From Septoria linicola (Eukaryota; Ascomycota; Dothideomycetes; Mycosphaerellales; Mycosphaerellaceae): 64,000 nucleotides of DNA. Below, piece after piece: positions 22,484-33,254 of this stretch (positions are counted from its first letter, which is position 1; every line of letters starts with the position of its first letter). A model generated the notes under the pieces. It was not told the DNA's origin. It was given only the letters and a program-made list of their open reading frames with translations, and made no database searches. A program made the position numbers and the translations under genes. The stretch is from contig CP099427.1 of the NCBI GenBank assembly GCA_024114885.1, positions 2,239,396 through 2,303,395 on the forward strand, in the 5' to 3' direction.

Positions 22484-23597
22484 AGAGACGAGCCGAGCAC
22501 ACGTCCTGGCCCTCCACTTGCAAAGTGTGGTTAGCACTCCTTGCGATCGAGTCGACAGTGGAACGAGAGCAGTTGTCCTCGACTTCCGGCCACAGCAGGA
22601 TGGATCAACAACACCGCAAGGCCAGCGATGGTCGTACGTGACTACAGTCAACTGTGATGCCAACTAACGCTGAAGCTGCGGTATGTGGCACTGCTCATCC
22701 CGTTACTCACCAACAAGATCAGCGGCTCAGGCTGTTACGGACGAGTGGAAAAGTGCACATGCATGTACCTTGGCTCAGCTCAACCATAGCTACTGCGTAG
22801 CCAGGCTAGGTGGACTGAAGAGACACTTGGAGTGCACGCTGGTCGCAGAGATATGTGTATCAGCTTCATATCCACTTAACACGCCAATGAAGAGAGCACA
22901 TCTCCGAAGACTACCAAGTGCCAAGCCAGTGAAGCGCTGGTTGATGAGCAGATACAACGTGTCTCAAGGAGGAGCTAGTACTGCGCTATACTTGGCAGAG
23001 ACCTTGATCTCTTCGTCAGCCACGCTTTCGGGTATTTGCATTGCAATAGTCCGGAAACACACAAAACATGAATCCCGCCATTGATGAGAATGTCGTCAGG
23101 AGTGGCGGTTTGTCGAAGCTCTGCTGGCTGAACTGCTACTCCGGCGCAGTGGACCATTTGGGCTTCTGCGTTTTCACGCTTGACCACTCTTACCAAAGGA
23201 CGTTTTTCACCAGAAGACGCTAACACTTTCCTCGTGAACAGACTTCTTGATCCGAACATTTCGGCAAGTCACCCACAGATCCCGATTGACATCCGCTGAA
23301 GCAGGGAACTTTCACCACACGGCACTATGTTAACGGACTAGGCGCGCTCGCTTGCTCATCTGCGCATCTTCAGAGAGTTCTAGCTTCCAAGCCGAAGTAC
23401 GGCAAGATGATAAGCAGATCGAATGCGTCGCACCCTAGAGGCAGGATCAACGTCACGATGGAGTTCACACACCTAGCAGTAGCACAAAGATCGGGAGTTC
23501 TCGAAATGTTGCTGAAAGGTGGAAGCTCACCACGCATATGTGGGCCTCGATCGATCGTTGCCAATAACACAGTGACCTCCTGCTTGCGCACTTCCGA
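22484..23597. other. Intergenic region
   Basis: Short overlapping frames only. Nothing recognised. Confidence 0.35.
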
Positions 23598-24242
23598 ATG
23601 ATCGCATACAAGTGGGGATTGAGAAACATACCGGCCCCTTCGGCAGGGGAGATGCCCAACGAGGCTATTCGCACCAGCAATGAGATGAAAGAGTTCCGAG
23701 CTCGTGGACCGCGTGGAATGCTTGTCATGCCACCGACCATGTCTGGCCAAGAGCAGACGGCCTATTTGGCTGCACTTCACAAGTACTGCGAAGAGCACGA
23801 CGGTCCCGGGGATATTCTCAGAGCCAAAACCCTCCTCCAAGCATTGGCTGGACCTGATATCTACGAGCGCAAGGACGCCGCACAGAAGGGGGGTACGCGC
23901 AGTTCTGCACATCTCGACAAGTTCCGAAGGAGGAGGGCATCGCAGTCACAATCATTGCTGCTGTTGGCTGGTCCTTTCCGACGACGCGCCTACGTTGTGG
24001 AACGCTATGAGACTGCAAGAATAGGAAGCAGGAGGCATCATTTCTGCGGGCGTGCATTGCATAATTACATACTGTCTGTAGGAGTATCGCCTGCGCAAAG
24101 TGTATGCCTGAGGATGAAGATCAGTTCACGAGACAGGTGGTGGACTGGTGTGTATTTTACAGAACGGATGATGCCTGAGGATGCACTCGTGAGAGGTGAG
24201 CTCGCTGGTTTTGGCTCTCAGCACACATTATTCGGTAGCTAA
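23598..24242 (+). CDS. Hypothetical protein, uncertain
   Basis: A 214-codon frame. The first 100 residues have normal protein composition (EMKEFRARGPRGMLVMPPTM, then a helical stretch TAYLAALHKYCEEHDGPGDILRAKTLLQALAG). After about residue 105 the sequence becomes Arg/Ser-rich and less convincing, which could mean that an intron or frameshift has been read through. No family is recognised and there is no signal peptide. Confidence 0.3.
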   Translation: MIAYKWGLRNIPAPSAGEMPNEAIRTSNEMKEFRARGPRGMLVMPPTMSGQEQTAYLAALHKYCEEHDGPGDILRAKTLLQALAGPDIYERKDAAQKGGTRSSAHLDKFRRRRASQSQSLLLLAGPFRRRAYVVERYETARIGSRRHHFCGRALHNYILSVGVSPAQSVCLRMKISSRDRWWTGVYFTERMMPEDALVRGELAGFGSQHTLFGS

Positions 24243-24419
24243 AACTCAAATGCTGACCAGCAGTCAAGTCGCCGCGTGAAGGTCATTCAGAGATGCGTTC
24301 AACTATAAGAGGTTCAGTCCGGCAAGTGAGCTGCGAAGAACTCTCTGCCAGCTTGAGTCTCACAATCGTTGCAGCTAGCGACAATACGTTCACACATCGA
24401 CGACCCTTCCATAGCAGAT

Positions 24420-25824
24420 ATGGCATCGGCACTCCCGACACAAGCCATTCCTTCTCTGCATGATGATATGCTACGGGAGATCTTCAGTCATCTTCCAGAC
24501 GAGCGACGAACCCTCGGAGCAGTATACGTCTGGCCAGCCATACTTTGAAAAGGACAGCCACTCCCTTCTTCATCACTCGTGCTTCGTTCGCCTTTCGCCT
24601 GCCGTCCTGGATCCGCTTGCACTGGCTCATCAACCATCCGGAATTCAGCAGATCCATCAAGGAGTTCTTCTTCGACACCAGTGTGTACGAACCGTATGCG
24701 GCAATGTTAGAATATTTGTCTGACCCGTCCTCTCTCAAATATTGGTGGGATACCAGGAATAGTCAAAGGCCCGGTGGCAGGCGCGATCTGCTGCCTCCCA
24801 TCCGTGTTCTCCCAGCATGGCCAGAGATATCCTGCCTCGATCAATGCCAAAGTCATCAGGATCGAGATACCAGCTTCGAGCAGAAGCTTCAACAAAGTGC
24901 TGTGCTGTTGTCTTCGGCCATCCAAGGTATCCCAACACAGCTTCAGCGGCAGTTGCTGTATTGTCTGACGCACAGCATCAGGCACCCATCGATCGAAGCA
25001 GTCGGCTTAGAGGTTTGTCGCAATATTCTGAAAGCGGCATTTGGAAAGCTCAGAAACCTGAAGCGCTTAGTCGTTGGTGATTTTTCGAGACTTCGCCTAT
25101 CATCAAGAATCTTACACTGCTCTGTACGGACGCATGTTTGGCTACCATCCAACGCCACGTCTGCCGTTGACAGGCCGAGCAAGAAGCTACGACTGCTACG
25201 ACAAGTATCGTCAGGAGTTTTGGGGTTGTGCTGGCGACAGTGGCGAGGTGAGCTGGACATCCTTTACCACTGCAAAAGCCGGAGCGTTCGAGACCGAGAC
25301 AGGCAAGTATCTGTGGGAACAGCCAGCTTGTATGATGGCATCACTTTCGTTTGAGATGCCATCGCGGGTCATGAGCAGCTGAGTGCACATTCGCTTGAGC
25401 ATTGGCTTTGACCCGGATGGGTACGAGAGCCCAGCCGATGTTGTGTCCGCGCTCTCCGGAGCGTGCCTGAAGCTCCGCTATCTTTCACTGGAGACGAAAT
25501 GCTCCATGCCACTCAGTGAAATTTCGCCTGGAGAGAGCAGAGACCCGCCCATGTTCCCAGCTCAGAGCTGTACATTCCCGGCGCTGGAGCTCCTGCAACT
25601 AACTGAAAGGGTGGGCCATCAGTGCGCAGCTGTGGTGTGATGTCCTGAATCGGCATAAGAGCACGCTGCGATCTGTCGACTTGTCGTGCTGCATGATTGG
25701 GATTACTGAGGCCGACATGGCGGAAGGTCAGAGGCGGGGCCTTGCTCCAGGAACCATTGTCGACGCTTCATTCCAGAAGTTTGTTGATGAGCATATGACG
25801 CTGTATCATTACTCGCTACTATGA
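24420..25824 (+). pseudogene. F-box/LRR-type protein, broken
   Basis: An ATG at 24420 starts an F-box-like helix (IPSLHDDMLREIFSHLPDE). The frame then stops within 45 codons, but protein-like sequence continues in another frame from about 24505 (LKRTATPFFITRASFAFRLP and a long helical region). It moves to a third frame near 25070, meets an in-frame TGA at 25380-25382, goes on with VVSALSGACLKLRYLSLET, shifts again near 25620, and ends with TLRSVDLSCCMIGIT and a stop at 25822-25824. The repeated L..LR.L.L pattern is as in fungal F-box proteins with leucine-rich tails. At least three frameshifts and one stop cannot all be introns, because the frames meet without splice sites, so I call a pseudogene. 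F-box proteins are substrate adaptors of SCF ubiquitin ligases. Confidence 0.6.
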
Positions 25825-26426
25825 CGACGAGGTAAGGACGCGGGAAAGCAAGGCAGAACCCATCGTATTCGAATCAAGGTGCAGCACACTGTAGAAGTTG
25901 TCGACAGGGACTGACACAACTCTGAAGGAATGTCGAGCTCCAATCGTGAGCGACGCCCCTCATAAGCGCCTGGTGAATATTACGAAGGTCGTAAAACCTT
26001 GACTGTCAGCATGGGAGGCTGTCGTGGGTAGCAACGTCACATGTAGACAGATCGTGTTAGCACACTGTAACAAGAGGCCGTTCATCTGGTATAGTAGATT
26101 CATGATGTGTTAGACCCTCCCTACTGGCTCTGCGCCGCACTCTTTAGTATTCCCATCCTGTGGACATGGGATTTCCTGTATTGCCAGGCGATGCTTCTTG
26201 GTAGATGGTTGAAAGTGCACCGTCACGTGATCCACGCCCCTCACGCTGATCTATACTGTTACTCTAGACTGTTCTTGTGCTGATACGTTGATGCATCGAC
26301 TCCAGCTTTTTGACTGGTCGGCACGCAGGATTTCTCAGCAACAAACGCCGCAGATGGCAATGACGGTCAACCAAAATAAGACGAATTCTGCCGACGCTAC
26401 ATATTGTGAAAGAGACCGCACAGTGG
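25825..26426. other. Intergenic region
   Basis: About 0.6 kb. No frame with recognisable coding character. Confidence 0.4.
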
Positions 26427-27272
26427 CTAGTACTCCTTCCAGAACAGGCTTCTCCAGCTCCATTGGAATGCAGGAACGGAGACTGCCTCCTCTCTGAGCA
26501 CAACTGCGGGCGCAATGGTCGGCTCACCGGTCACGGCAGCAACTGCTGGCACTGCTCCAGCGCCTGCAATGGTCTCCTTTGCGGGCGTAATTGGCGTGAT
26601 TGACGGCAATGGTATTGATGCCCGCGCCTTCTCAGCGATCTTCCTCCCAATATCTGCACTATCTCTCGCACGATCGGCTGGCCAGAAGGTCCACATTGCG
26701 AAGCCTGTGGCCGTAGCGACTGAAAGGAAGATCAGATATCCAGCAGAACGCATCTCTTCGCGCATTCTCCGTCTCTCGTGGGCCAGGGCGGCGACCTTCT
26801 CTGCGAGCAACTGTGTGGCCCTAATTTCACGCCGCTTTGCCCTTCCGACCAGTCTTGACATGCGACTTGTTTGAAGCTGTGTGTCTGCAAGCACTGCTCT
26901 CCCGACAGCCAAAGCTTTTGCATCCCAGGCAGGACCAGTATCTGCTCGTCTGAAGGTCGACTGTCCTGTGGTGCTAGAGTCAGCTCGTGTCGGCGGTGCA
27001 TTCTGAAGAAGCCGTTCGATAGGCACAGGATATGGATCGATCTCGCTTGATTTGATCAGCTTGAGGTTGGGACTGTGGTCATATCTGTTGAGCTTCGAGA
27101 TCTTGTTGAAGTGCTGAGTCTCTCGTGAGTTCGAAAGAGCGCCCAGCTGGAACAGTATACTGGCTCGTGGAATTGAGGCTGTGGAGAAGGCTTTGACGGC
27201 ATAATGTTTGCCAGAGAGGTATGGTCTCAGGAGTGTGGATACCATGGTCGCAACAGTCCTTCTTTTCAACAT
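26427..27272 (-). CDS. Hypothetical mitochondrial-type single-pass membrane protein
   Basis: One exon of 281 residues. The N-terminus (MLKRRTVATMVSTLLRPYLS) is basic and free of acidic residues for the first 50 positions, as in a mitochondrial presequence. Residues about 135-175 are a charged helix (RMSRLVGRAKRREIRATQLL and on) likely to be coiled coil, followed directly by a membrane helix (about 176-198, SAGYLIFLSVATATGFAMWT). The C-terminal part is Pro/Ala/Val-rich. No named family is recognised. The arrangement would suit a protein of the inner or outer mitochondrial membrane; this is inference. Confidence 0.6.
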   Translation of the reverse strand: MLKRRTVATMVSTLLRPYLSGKHYAVKAFSTASIPRASILFQLGALSNSRETQHFNKISKLNRYDHSPNLKLIKSSEIDPYPVPIERLLQNAPPTRADSSTTGQSTFRRADTGPAWDAKALAVGRAVLADTQLQTSRMSRLVGRAKRREIRATQLLAEKVAALAHERRRMREEMRSAGYLIFLSVATATGFAMWTFWPADRARDSADIGRKIAEKARASIPLPSITPITPAKETIAGAGAVPAVAAVTGEPTIAPAVVLREEAVSVPAFQWSWRSLFWKEY

Positions 27273-27989
27273 GAGCTTATCGAAAGAATCGTTTTCACAA
27301 GAGATGTCTCATGAAGATAGATCATGAGCACACGACACGCGCCATCGGAGTGGACGCGGGGTAACTAACTTAGACTCCATAGCTCCGTAGCTTGTCGTTG
27401 ACCTCGGCCGGATCAATGATGTTCCGTTGGGACAGAATCCTTCTCGATGTGATCTGCGTAAGCTCTGCTTGTGCACTCTCGATAAGTGCGTACGCAAATA
27501 TTGTCAGCTGATGAATGTAACGCTATCCTTTGCTAAAGCCTGGGCATGGCTAGTCGCCTTCACGTTTGCGGGAGCCGCCCACGGAGTCGTGGCTTCGCTG
27601 GTGGCAAGTGGGATTCTCTCATGCAGTGTGCGCACCATTTGGAGCTTTGGTTGCTGCCTTCCTCGCGAAGCGCCTATGTGGAAGCTTGGTATGTTCTCTA
27701 GACTGGCGAAACATCCTCGAGGGTAGAGCATGACTATGGAGAAATCAGAGAGGTGAAGTCGTGGAAAGAGTCTTTGCGCTAGCCGCACCGACCATTTCCC
27801 GACATGGACCGCCTCACGATTGTGATGCCATAGAAGCGAATGAACTCATGTACTGAAAACACGTGCAGGAAGAATGCGAACGGTGTCTGCAAGGTGCAAA
27901 AACGAGCAGCACTCTCCTCTTTGCTAGCTATAAGCACGACTCTCGCGACAACTTCGATACCTCCACCACGAAGCAACGCATCGAGTCGA
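27273..27989. other. Intergenic region
   Basis: No supported gene. Frames are short and mutually overlapping. Confidence 0.35.
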
Positions 27990-28349
27990 CTATTTCAAGA
28001 AGTCAGGCACCCAGCGATGATCTAGCAACCTTTTCATCATGCTCCTGTTCTTCTTCTCTGGGTCACGATCCCATACACTTTGTCTCTTTGGCTGTCCGCA
28101 ACTCGCGCAGCTCTCAGCTTGATTCCTGCTTCGACTTTCGGATACACGAGACGCAGGGGCCGCGGGACGAGTTGCTGCATTTGCGTCTGCATCTTCGCGC
28201 AGCACAGCATCTATAACATCGCGAATGTTGCCCACAGCTGGTACCTGAGACATATCCGGTCTCGCTTGACTTGAGTCTTGACGAGGCATTGGCGGAGCTT
28301 CGTCTTGCTGTGCCGCGACTGTCGACTTGAGCTTTGCTGGTGAAGTCAC
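27990..28349 (-). CDS. Small hypothetical protein with a CxxC motif
   Basis: A 119-codon frame: polar, disordered-looking N-terminal half, then a CASCGQPKRQSVWDRDPEKK segment and a basic, aromatic C-terminus ending RLLDHRWVPDFLK. The CxxC plus the conserved-looking tail make this more protein-like than its neighbours on either strand. No family is recognised. A longer gene with an additional upstream exon is possible. Confidence 0.4.
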   Translation of the reverse strand: MTSPAKLKSTVAAQQDEAPPMPRQDSSQARPDMSQVPAVGNIRDVIDAVLREDADANAATRPAAPASRVSESRSRNQAESCASCGQPKRQSVWDRDPEKKNRSMMKRLLDHRWVPDFLK

Positions 28350-29188
28350 TGCTTGATTTCAGGTTGTGGCTTCCAATGCTGAGCACTTTGTCTTCACCAT
28401 ACATCTTGAGCTGTGCCGACGATCAGACTCTTTCTTGCCACGCCACGCCTTCGACAATGGGGAGTGGTTTCTAATGGCTCTGCTTCCAAATTGGTAATAC
28501 GATGATCTGCAAAGACATGTCGGACTTTATCATTGTCATCCTATTGACAGATGGCACTGTCAGGTGATGGTGGCGTGACGTATCTCCGCGCTTCCACGAC
28601 TGCCCTGGTCTGTTCTCTTTTAGTTCTGCGAAGTTCAGTGTCACATGCTGCATGGTCGCAGTATGCAGACAGTCTTCTCGATCTCATTGGGTTATTCGGC
28701 ATCGTAGGCCGCAGTGTACGTTCCAGCATGTATCTGAGTTGCGTATCCTTGAGCTGACGTGGCCAACATGGCAGTGCTACGGGGCTCTCCGCCTTGGCCT
28801 TTCAGCCAACTCGCCACTATCGATCAATGAAATACATCTGTGGTCTTCAATGTAGTCATGCGATCTGGAAACTGCGCGCCCTGCCGATTCACGTCCAGTC
28901 GCTTCCACGCCAGGCCCGAGATCGAAGCCCACCTCTTCTACCGCAATAGGCCATGTTGTCTTCGAAGGACTATGAAAGCATCGATTCTTACGGCACACGG
29001 GCTCATGCATCTTCTCAGCGACCAGTTTCGACCAGAGAGTTTTGCTACCACCACCACCTCAGGAATGCGATTCGGAGCTGCAAAGCTTTGATGGGTCTGG
29101 CAAGACTATTGCTAAGTCAGCAGCATCAAGGAAGAAAGAGTTCTTTTAGCGATCATCTCGATATTTGACTTGATGAGCCTTCGCGCGA
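28350..29188. other. Intergenic region
   Basis: About 0.84 kb between two minus-strand genes. Nothing recognised. Confidence 0.4.
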
Positions 29189-30097
29189 TCACAACTTGGA
29201 TGCTTTCCAGTTTGGCTTCCGCTTTTCCCTGAACGCTGCTAGTCCTTCGCCACAGTTGTCGCCGGCAATCAGTCTGTCATAAAGCTGGTCATGGGTGATT
29301 TGGAAAGCTCGCTCTACACTGCCCGTCTCCCATGCTTCTCTCAGGCCAGCGCGAGTGACGACAGTACCATCTGGTGAAATGTTCGCGATTTGCTTCGCTT
29401 TCTCCAAAGTCTTATCCAAAACTGACTCTGGCGTCTTCGAGACTGCGGCGACGAGCCCCCGTTGCAGAGCTTCTTGTGCAGAGACTCTCCTGCAAGTCAG
29501 AGCAATGTCTGTCGCTGCTTGCATGCCGACTGCACGAACAAGACGCGGCAGTCCGCCGCCGTACGCGTAGACGCCGACTTGTGCTTCAGGGAGGCCAAAC
29601 TGTGCTTTTGGAGACGCAATGGCGATGTCACTATTCAGAGTCAGCTTCGTAAACCTTGCCATGCGCTCGCGTGATACATACGCATTGAGCACAATCTCAA
29701 ATCCCCCGCCAAGAGCGAAGCCATTAACAGCAGCCAAAATCGGCTTTTTGCCTCTCCTTCTACTGCATCCCCCAAAGCCAGCCCGAGGATGTTCATGCAA
29801 GTATGGTTCGGACTTCTTGAGATCGTCTGTGGTGAGCTTGGAATTTCTAGCTTTCTCGATCTCAATCAGGTCGGAGCCACAGCAGAAAGCCTTGTTGCCA
29901 GATCCAGTCACGACGGCGACACGCAGCGATGGCTGTTCGTCGAACCATTCAAAGAGCTGTTGGAGCTGCCAGTTCATCGTGTGGGTGACAGAGTTCATCT
30001 GCTTTGGTCTGTTCAAGGTGACAAGCAGAATCTGTGGCGTTGGGTACGAGACCAGTACGCCATCTACACTTGGCGCTTTGAGGGTGGGAGACGCCAT
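29189..30097 (-). CDS. Peroxisomal enoyl-CoA hydratase/isomerase family protein
   Basis: Start at the ATG at 30097 (MASPTLKAPSVDGVLV); the longer frame upstream looks like leader. One 51-bp intron (29631-29681, GTATGT...GCTGAC...TAG) has a length divisible by three and no stop, so it can be missed; removing it restores the family sequence FEIVLNADIAIASPKAQFG. The spliced protein has 285 residues. Crotonase features: CCGSDLIEIE (acyl-CoA binding loop), AAVNGFALGGGFE (oxyanion hole) and FGLPEAQVGVYAYGG with the catalytic-region Glu. It ends in Ser-Lys-Leu, a textbook PTS1 peroxisomal targeting signal. It likely hydrates or isomerises enoyl-CoA in peroxisomal fatty-acid or branched-chain catabolism. 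Substrate chain length is unknown. Confidence 0.9.
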   Translation of the reverse strand: MASPTLKAPSVDGVLVSYPTPQILLVTLNRPKQMNSVTHTMNWQLQQLFEWFDEQPSLRVAVVTGSGNKAFCCGSDLIEIEKARNSKLTTDDLKKSEPYLHEHPRAGFGGCSRRRGKKPILAAVNGFALGGGFEIVLNAYVSRERMARFTKLTLNSDIAIASPKAQFGLPEAQVGVYAYGGGLPRLVRAVGMQAATDIALTCRRVSAQEALQRGLVAAVSKTPESVLDKTLEKAKQIANISPDGTVVTRAGLREAWETGSVERAFQITHDQLYDRLIAGDNCGEGLAAFREKRKPNWKASKL

Positions 30098-30362
30098 GTT
30101 GACGACAGTCCTAGTGTACTGTGTGAGGAGATGGATGTACGATCTGCTGTACAGGTGAAGATGACAAGGTTGAGATGAGTTGGTGTAGCCGAGGTGCCAG
30201 CTCCTCCACCAGAAATGGGCGCTAACCAGATACGGACGACCATTTTCCAAGGCTTTTCTGGTTGTTCAAGGTCTCATGAGATTTGGTCATCGAGCACCCA
30301 AGATCCATTCAAGAAGTGTGTAGGCTCACCATCCGTGTATGTGCTGGGTACAGGCTAGCACA

Positions 30363-31709
30363 CTATCTATCACAGAGAATCATCGGACAGCGCACGTAAC
30401 GAACTCCAATGGTGATCGCACTCACAAGCATGCAGCTTCCTGTGAACAGCACGATGGTCTCATACTGCGATACAGCATAAGCCCCACTGCGTACGTTTGC
30501 GCGAGTCCGTAACAGAGCGCCGCCAATGGGTCCGGCAAGCACGTTTCCAACACCCTTTCCAAAGTTTAGCAGACCAAATGCTGCAAAAGCAGCCGAAGGC
30601 TCACTTGCAACAGCACTCCCCATTCTTGCCCACATGGCAGTGTAGCCTGCGCCGAAGAAGCCGTAAAGCAGTGCGAACACGGTCAATACGCCGAAAGTCT
30701 GCGCCAATCCCCAGCATGTATACACAGCAATGCCAGCCACCAGCGCAGATGTTGAGACGAGAAAGTTCAAGGGAATGCGGTTCTTGTCTGAGAGATACCC
30801 AAAGCTGAACTGACCCAGCACCTGCGATATGCTCATCACTGTCAGGAGCAGAGCACCTTGTGTAGCATTCATCCCGTTCGAGGTCGCGTAGGAGGGCAGG
30901 TAGATGGATGGGAAGAAGTATCCCAAACCCATGGCGAAGTTGGAAGCACTGAAGATCCAGAAGAGGGGCGCTTTCAGGAATGTCCAGTCCGTCCTTGATG
31001 GAGCCGTGATCTCGGTTGCAGAGTGTGGGAGACGGCCTTTTAGTGCTGGTATCAGTGGCCCGGTCAGCACAAGCAGACCAACCGCAATGATGCGAAGCGT
31101 AGTTTGATATCCATAGCGATACAGAAGTGACTGTAGCCCAATTGGTAGCGCTGCTCCAGACACCCCCGACGCAGCACAAAGAGTGCCGTAGGCCATACCT
31201 CGCCGCACAACCCAGTACTCGTTGACCATGCTAAGGATAGGGTAGTAGAACACGATGAAGCCAAACCCATACATTACGCCTTGAGTGATGATTAATGTTC
31301 CGAGATTGCCGGCAAAAGAGCCGGCAACCAAGCCCAGTAACGCGATCGTCCAGCCCGACCAGATCATGTGTCGTCTATACTTTGAGTACCTCTTGACGAC
31401 TGGAATGATGAATGGAGCGGCCATATAGGACATGCCTGAAGCCACTGTTCCAATGATCGAGATGTAGGGAGACGCTTCGAACTCTGGCAGCTGTGAGTAG
31501 TACTCTTGAAAGACGCCAAAGGAAAGAGGAAACCCCCAGAGTAGTGCCTCAAAGACGAAGGCTACCAGCAATAATCGCCATGCAGCTTTGCCGCCATCAG
31601 CTGGAGGCAGTGAATGATCATTACCATGTGCTTCCTGATCCGCCGGGACGGTCTCATTCGACAGTCGTCGAAGCTCGATAGTTGTGGCCATTTCCGGAGC
31701 ATCAGACAT
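30363..31709 (-). CDS. MFS transporter, fungal monocarboxylate-transporter (MCT) type
   Basis: One exon of 448 residues. A 40-residue polar N-terminus is followed by GGKAAWRLLLVAFVFEALLWG, the usual first helix of fungal MCT-like permeases (the G-x-x-A-W-x-x-x motif). Twelve helices can be counted: six before and six after a short central loop (about 225-240). NEYWVVRRGMAYG and SFGYLSDKNRIPLNFL are the typical motifs in helix 5 and in the loop after helix 8. Fungal members carry monocarboxylates, riboflavin, amino acid derivatives or nothing known. It lies 265 bp upstream of the enoyl-CoA hydratase on the same strand, so a link through organic-acid metabolism is possible but not shown. Confidence 0.87.
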   Translation of the reverse strand: MSDAPEMATTIELRRLSNETVPADQEAHGNDHSLPPADGGKAAWRLLLVAFVFEALLWGFPLSFGVFQEYYSQLPEFEASPYISIIGTVASGMSYMAAPFIIPVVKRYSKYRRHMIWSGWTIALLGLVAGSFAGNLGTLIITQGVMYGFGFIVFYYPILSMVNEYWVVRRGMAYGTLCAASGVSGAALPIGLQSLLYRYGYQTTLRIIAVGLLVLTGPLIPALKGRLPHSATEITAPSRTDWTFLKAPLFWIFSASNFAMGLGYFFPSIYLPSYATSNGMNATQGALLLTVMSISQVLGQFSFGYLSDKNRIPLNFLVSTSALVAGIAVYTCWGLAQTFGVLTVFALLYGFFGAGYTAMWARMGSAVASEPSAAFAAFGLLNFGKGVGNVLAGPIGGALLRTRANVRSGAYAVSQYETIVLFTGSCMLVSAITIGVRYVRCPMILCDR

Positions 31710-31899
31710 GGTGGGATTGATGGTTGTGTCCGAGCAGAAGGACTGTAGCGTGGCGACTGTGAAGGATTTCTATAGCCGAGGCGGAACAAGTCGCGCTTGG
31801 CGTGTCCGAGGTATGTACTCTATGTGTAAAAGGCTACGACTGCCTTCGCTATGAAGACAGCCTTTCCCTCGTCCGTCGTTTGGGAATTCGCGGGCAAGA

Positions 31900-32586
31900 T
31901 TGGGTTCGTTTCCAAACACCTATCTTGAAAAATCTCAAGCTTCGGCAGGTCGTCGCGCAGCGAGAATCCCAAGTTTTTCGTGTCAGCTCCCATCCGGTTG
32001 TCAGATGGCTTGAGATCCGTACAGTCGAACCATCCTGTCTTGTGCCACTTTGTTGGACCCCGCGGAGAAAGATCCAGCCAGCCCGTGAAGTTGTCGGGCG
32101 AGCAGGTCTCGTCATTTTAGAACCGAAGTTCGACTTCCCAGTCTTAAATTTGGAGTGACCTCCGCAAGAGTAGCCGTCGCCCAAGCAAGCGTGCCTGTAA
32201 GAAGTGTCAGAGGCCTTCTCCCCTCCTTCGAACGACACTACGATGTTGAAGGTGCCCGAGTTCTCCAGAGCGTCGTGGTAAGCGCGGTCAAGCGAGTCTC
32301 CAACGCTTTCCAGCAACAAAGCGTCGAGACGAGGTACAACCAGCGGCGCAGAGGACGAGGCGGAGCCGGAGAGAACAGCGGAGGAGACCAGAGGGGGCAG
32401 CGGGGAGGCAGCGGAGACCAGAGAAGGCAACGCGGAGGCAGCGGAGAAAGTGCTGATCACAGCATAACCTGCTGTGCTGGTGGCGGTGGCGGAGGAGGCG
32501 GCGGCGGCGGAGAGAGTGCCCACCAAGGGCGCAAGGAGGCTTCAGACGAGCAGAGCGCACACTGCACGGCAGAGCGAGCGAGACAT
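31900..32586 (-). pseudogene. Diverged, broken copy of a small cysteine-containing secreted protein
   Basis: A minus-strand ATG at 32586 opens a short hydrophobic leader (MSRSLCRAVCALLV), ends at a TGA, and the same frame continues as a long Ala/Ser/Pro-rich stretch to a domain beginning GDGYSCGGHSKFKTGK. Near 32119 the frame breaks after SNFGSK; the frame that then looks like protein contains CSPDNFTGWLDL and TGWFDCTDL. The GY.CG...F..G start and the later GWFDC echo the cysteine-rich family at 33-35 kb (DGFTCGERMWQIG, GKDWFECEV). The break coincides with a short A-run, where a single-base change would explain it. Left boundary is approximate. A sequencing error at the A-run cannot be excluded. 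Confidence 0.4.
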
Positions 32587-32997
32587 TGTGGTGGTGGTGG
32601 TGATTGTTATCTTGTTCTGTGGTGCTTCTCCGCTTAATGTGGGTGTGACTAGAGAACGAAGTTCTCAAAACTGTCGAAAAACAACAAATGAACGATTTTT
32701 CACAGAAGTGCGCTAATGCAACTCGCGCATATGTGGCGTCGTTACTCCTACTCCCCAGAAACTCCCATAGCGACCATCTCGGACATATCTTGGCACCCGG
32801 CGTCGATTCTAGAATTGAGCACCCCTTCCTTGACCGCCAAGCTTTATGCTATGCTTGTTGACGACGGGAGTGTACACAGCCCTCTGGAGCACTTGTTGCA
32901 GATTTTCCTCCTCAAGATATTTACCAAGCATCACGAGCGCCATCCTCCAACGCCGCGGCTACTCGCCTTTCCAGAAACACATGTCAACGTCTCCATC

Positions 32998-33254
32998 TCA
33001 GCAGGGACCATAATCGATCGGCTTCTTCCACCCGCAAGCAAATTTTTCTACCGGAGACTAGGCAGCCAATCTGCCTTGTCCGCCCCCTCTTACAATACAG
33101 TGAGCCCAGTTTATCCCAGCCCGTGCGGCTGCTAGGAGGTCCGAGTCGCAGCGTTACAGAACATTACGGTTCTTCCAACCTGTGCGGTAGTGACCTGTGC
33201 CGCCAACTTGGAACGTCCTGTCGCCACAGGTGATGTAGTTATAGTAAAAGTTTG
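32998..33254 (-). pseudogene. Fourth terminal-exon copy of the cysteine-rich protein array, broken
   Basis: After an acceptor-like CTCTCCGTAG the sequence reads NFYYNYITCGDRTFQVGGTG, the same domain as its neighbours, and ends with KPIDYGPC and a stop. Two in-frame stops interrupt it: TAA at 33154-33156, where the other copies have Gln (VLQRC), and TAG at 33058-33060, where they have Trp (AAWSP). Both are explained by C-to-T or G-to-A transitions. All the cysteines are kept. This is the copy furthest from the signal-peptide exon. Confidence 0.75.

Noticed and set aside
30098..30250. Upstream Met at 30250 as the start of the enoyl-CoA hydratase
   Set aside because: The 51 extra residues are unlike any crotonase N-terminus or targeting signal; the protein already has a PTS1 signal and starts well at 30097.
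32288..32668. Arg/Cys/His-rich minus-strand frame
   Set aside because: Low-complexity CCG/TCC repeats keep several frames open here; this frame has no protein character.
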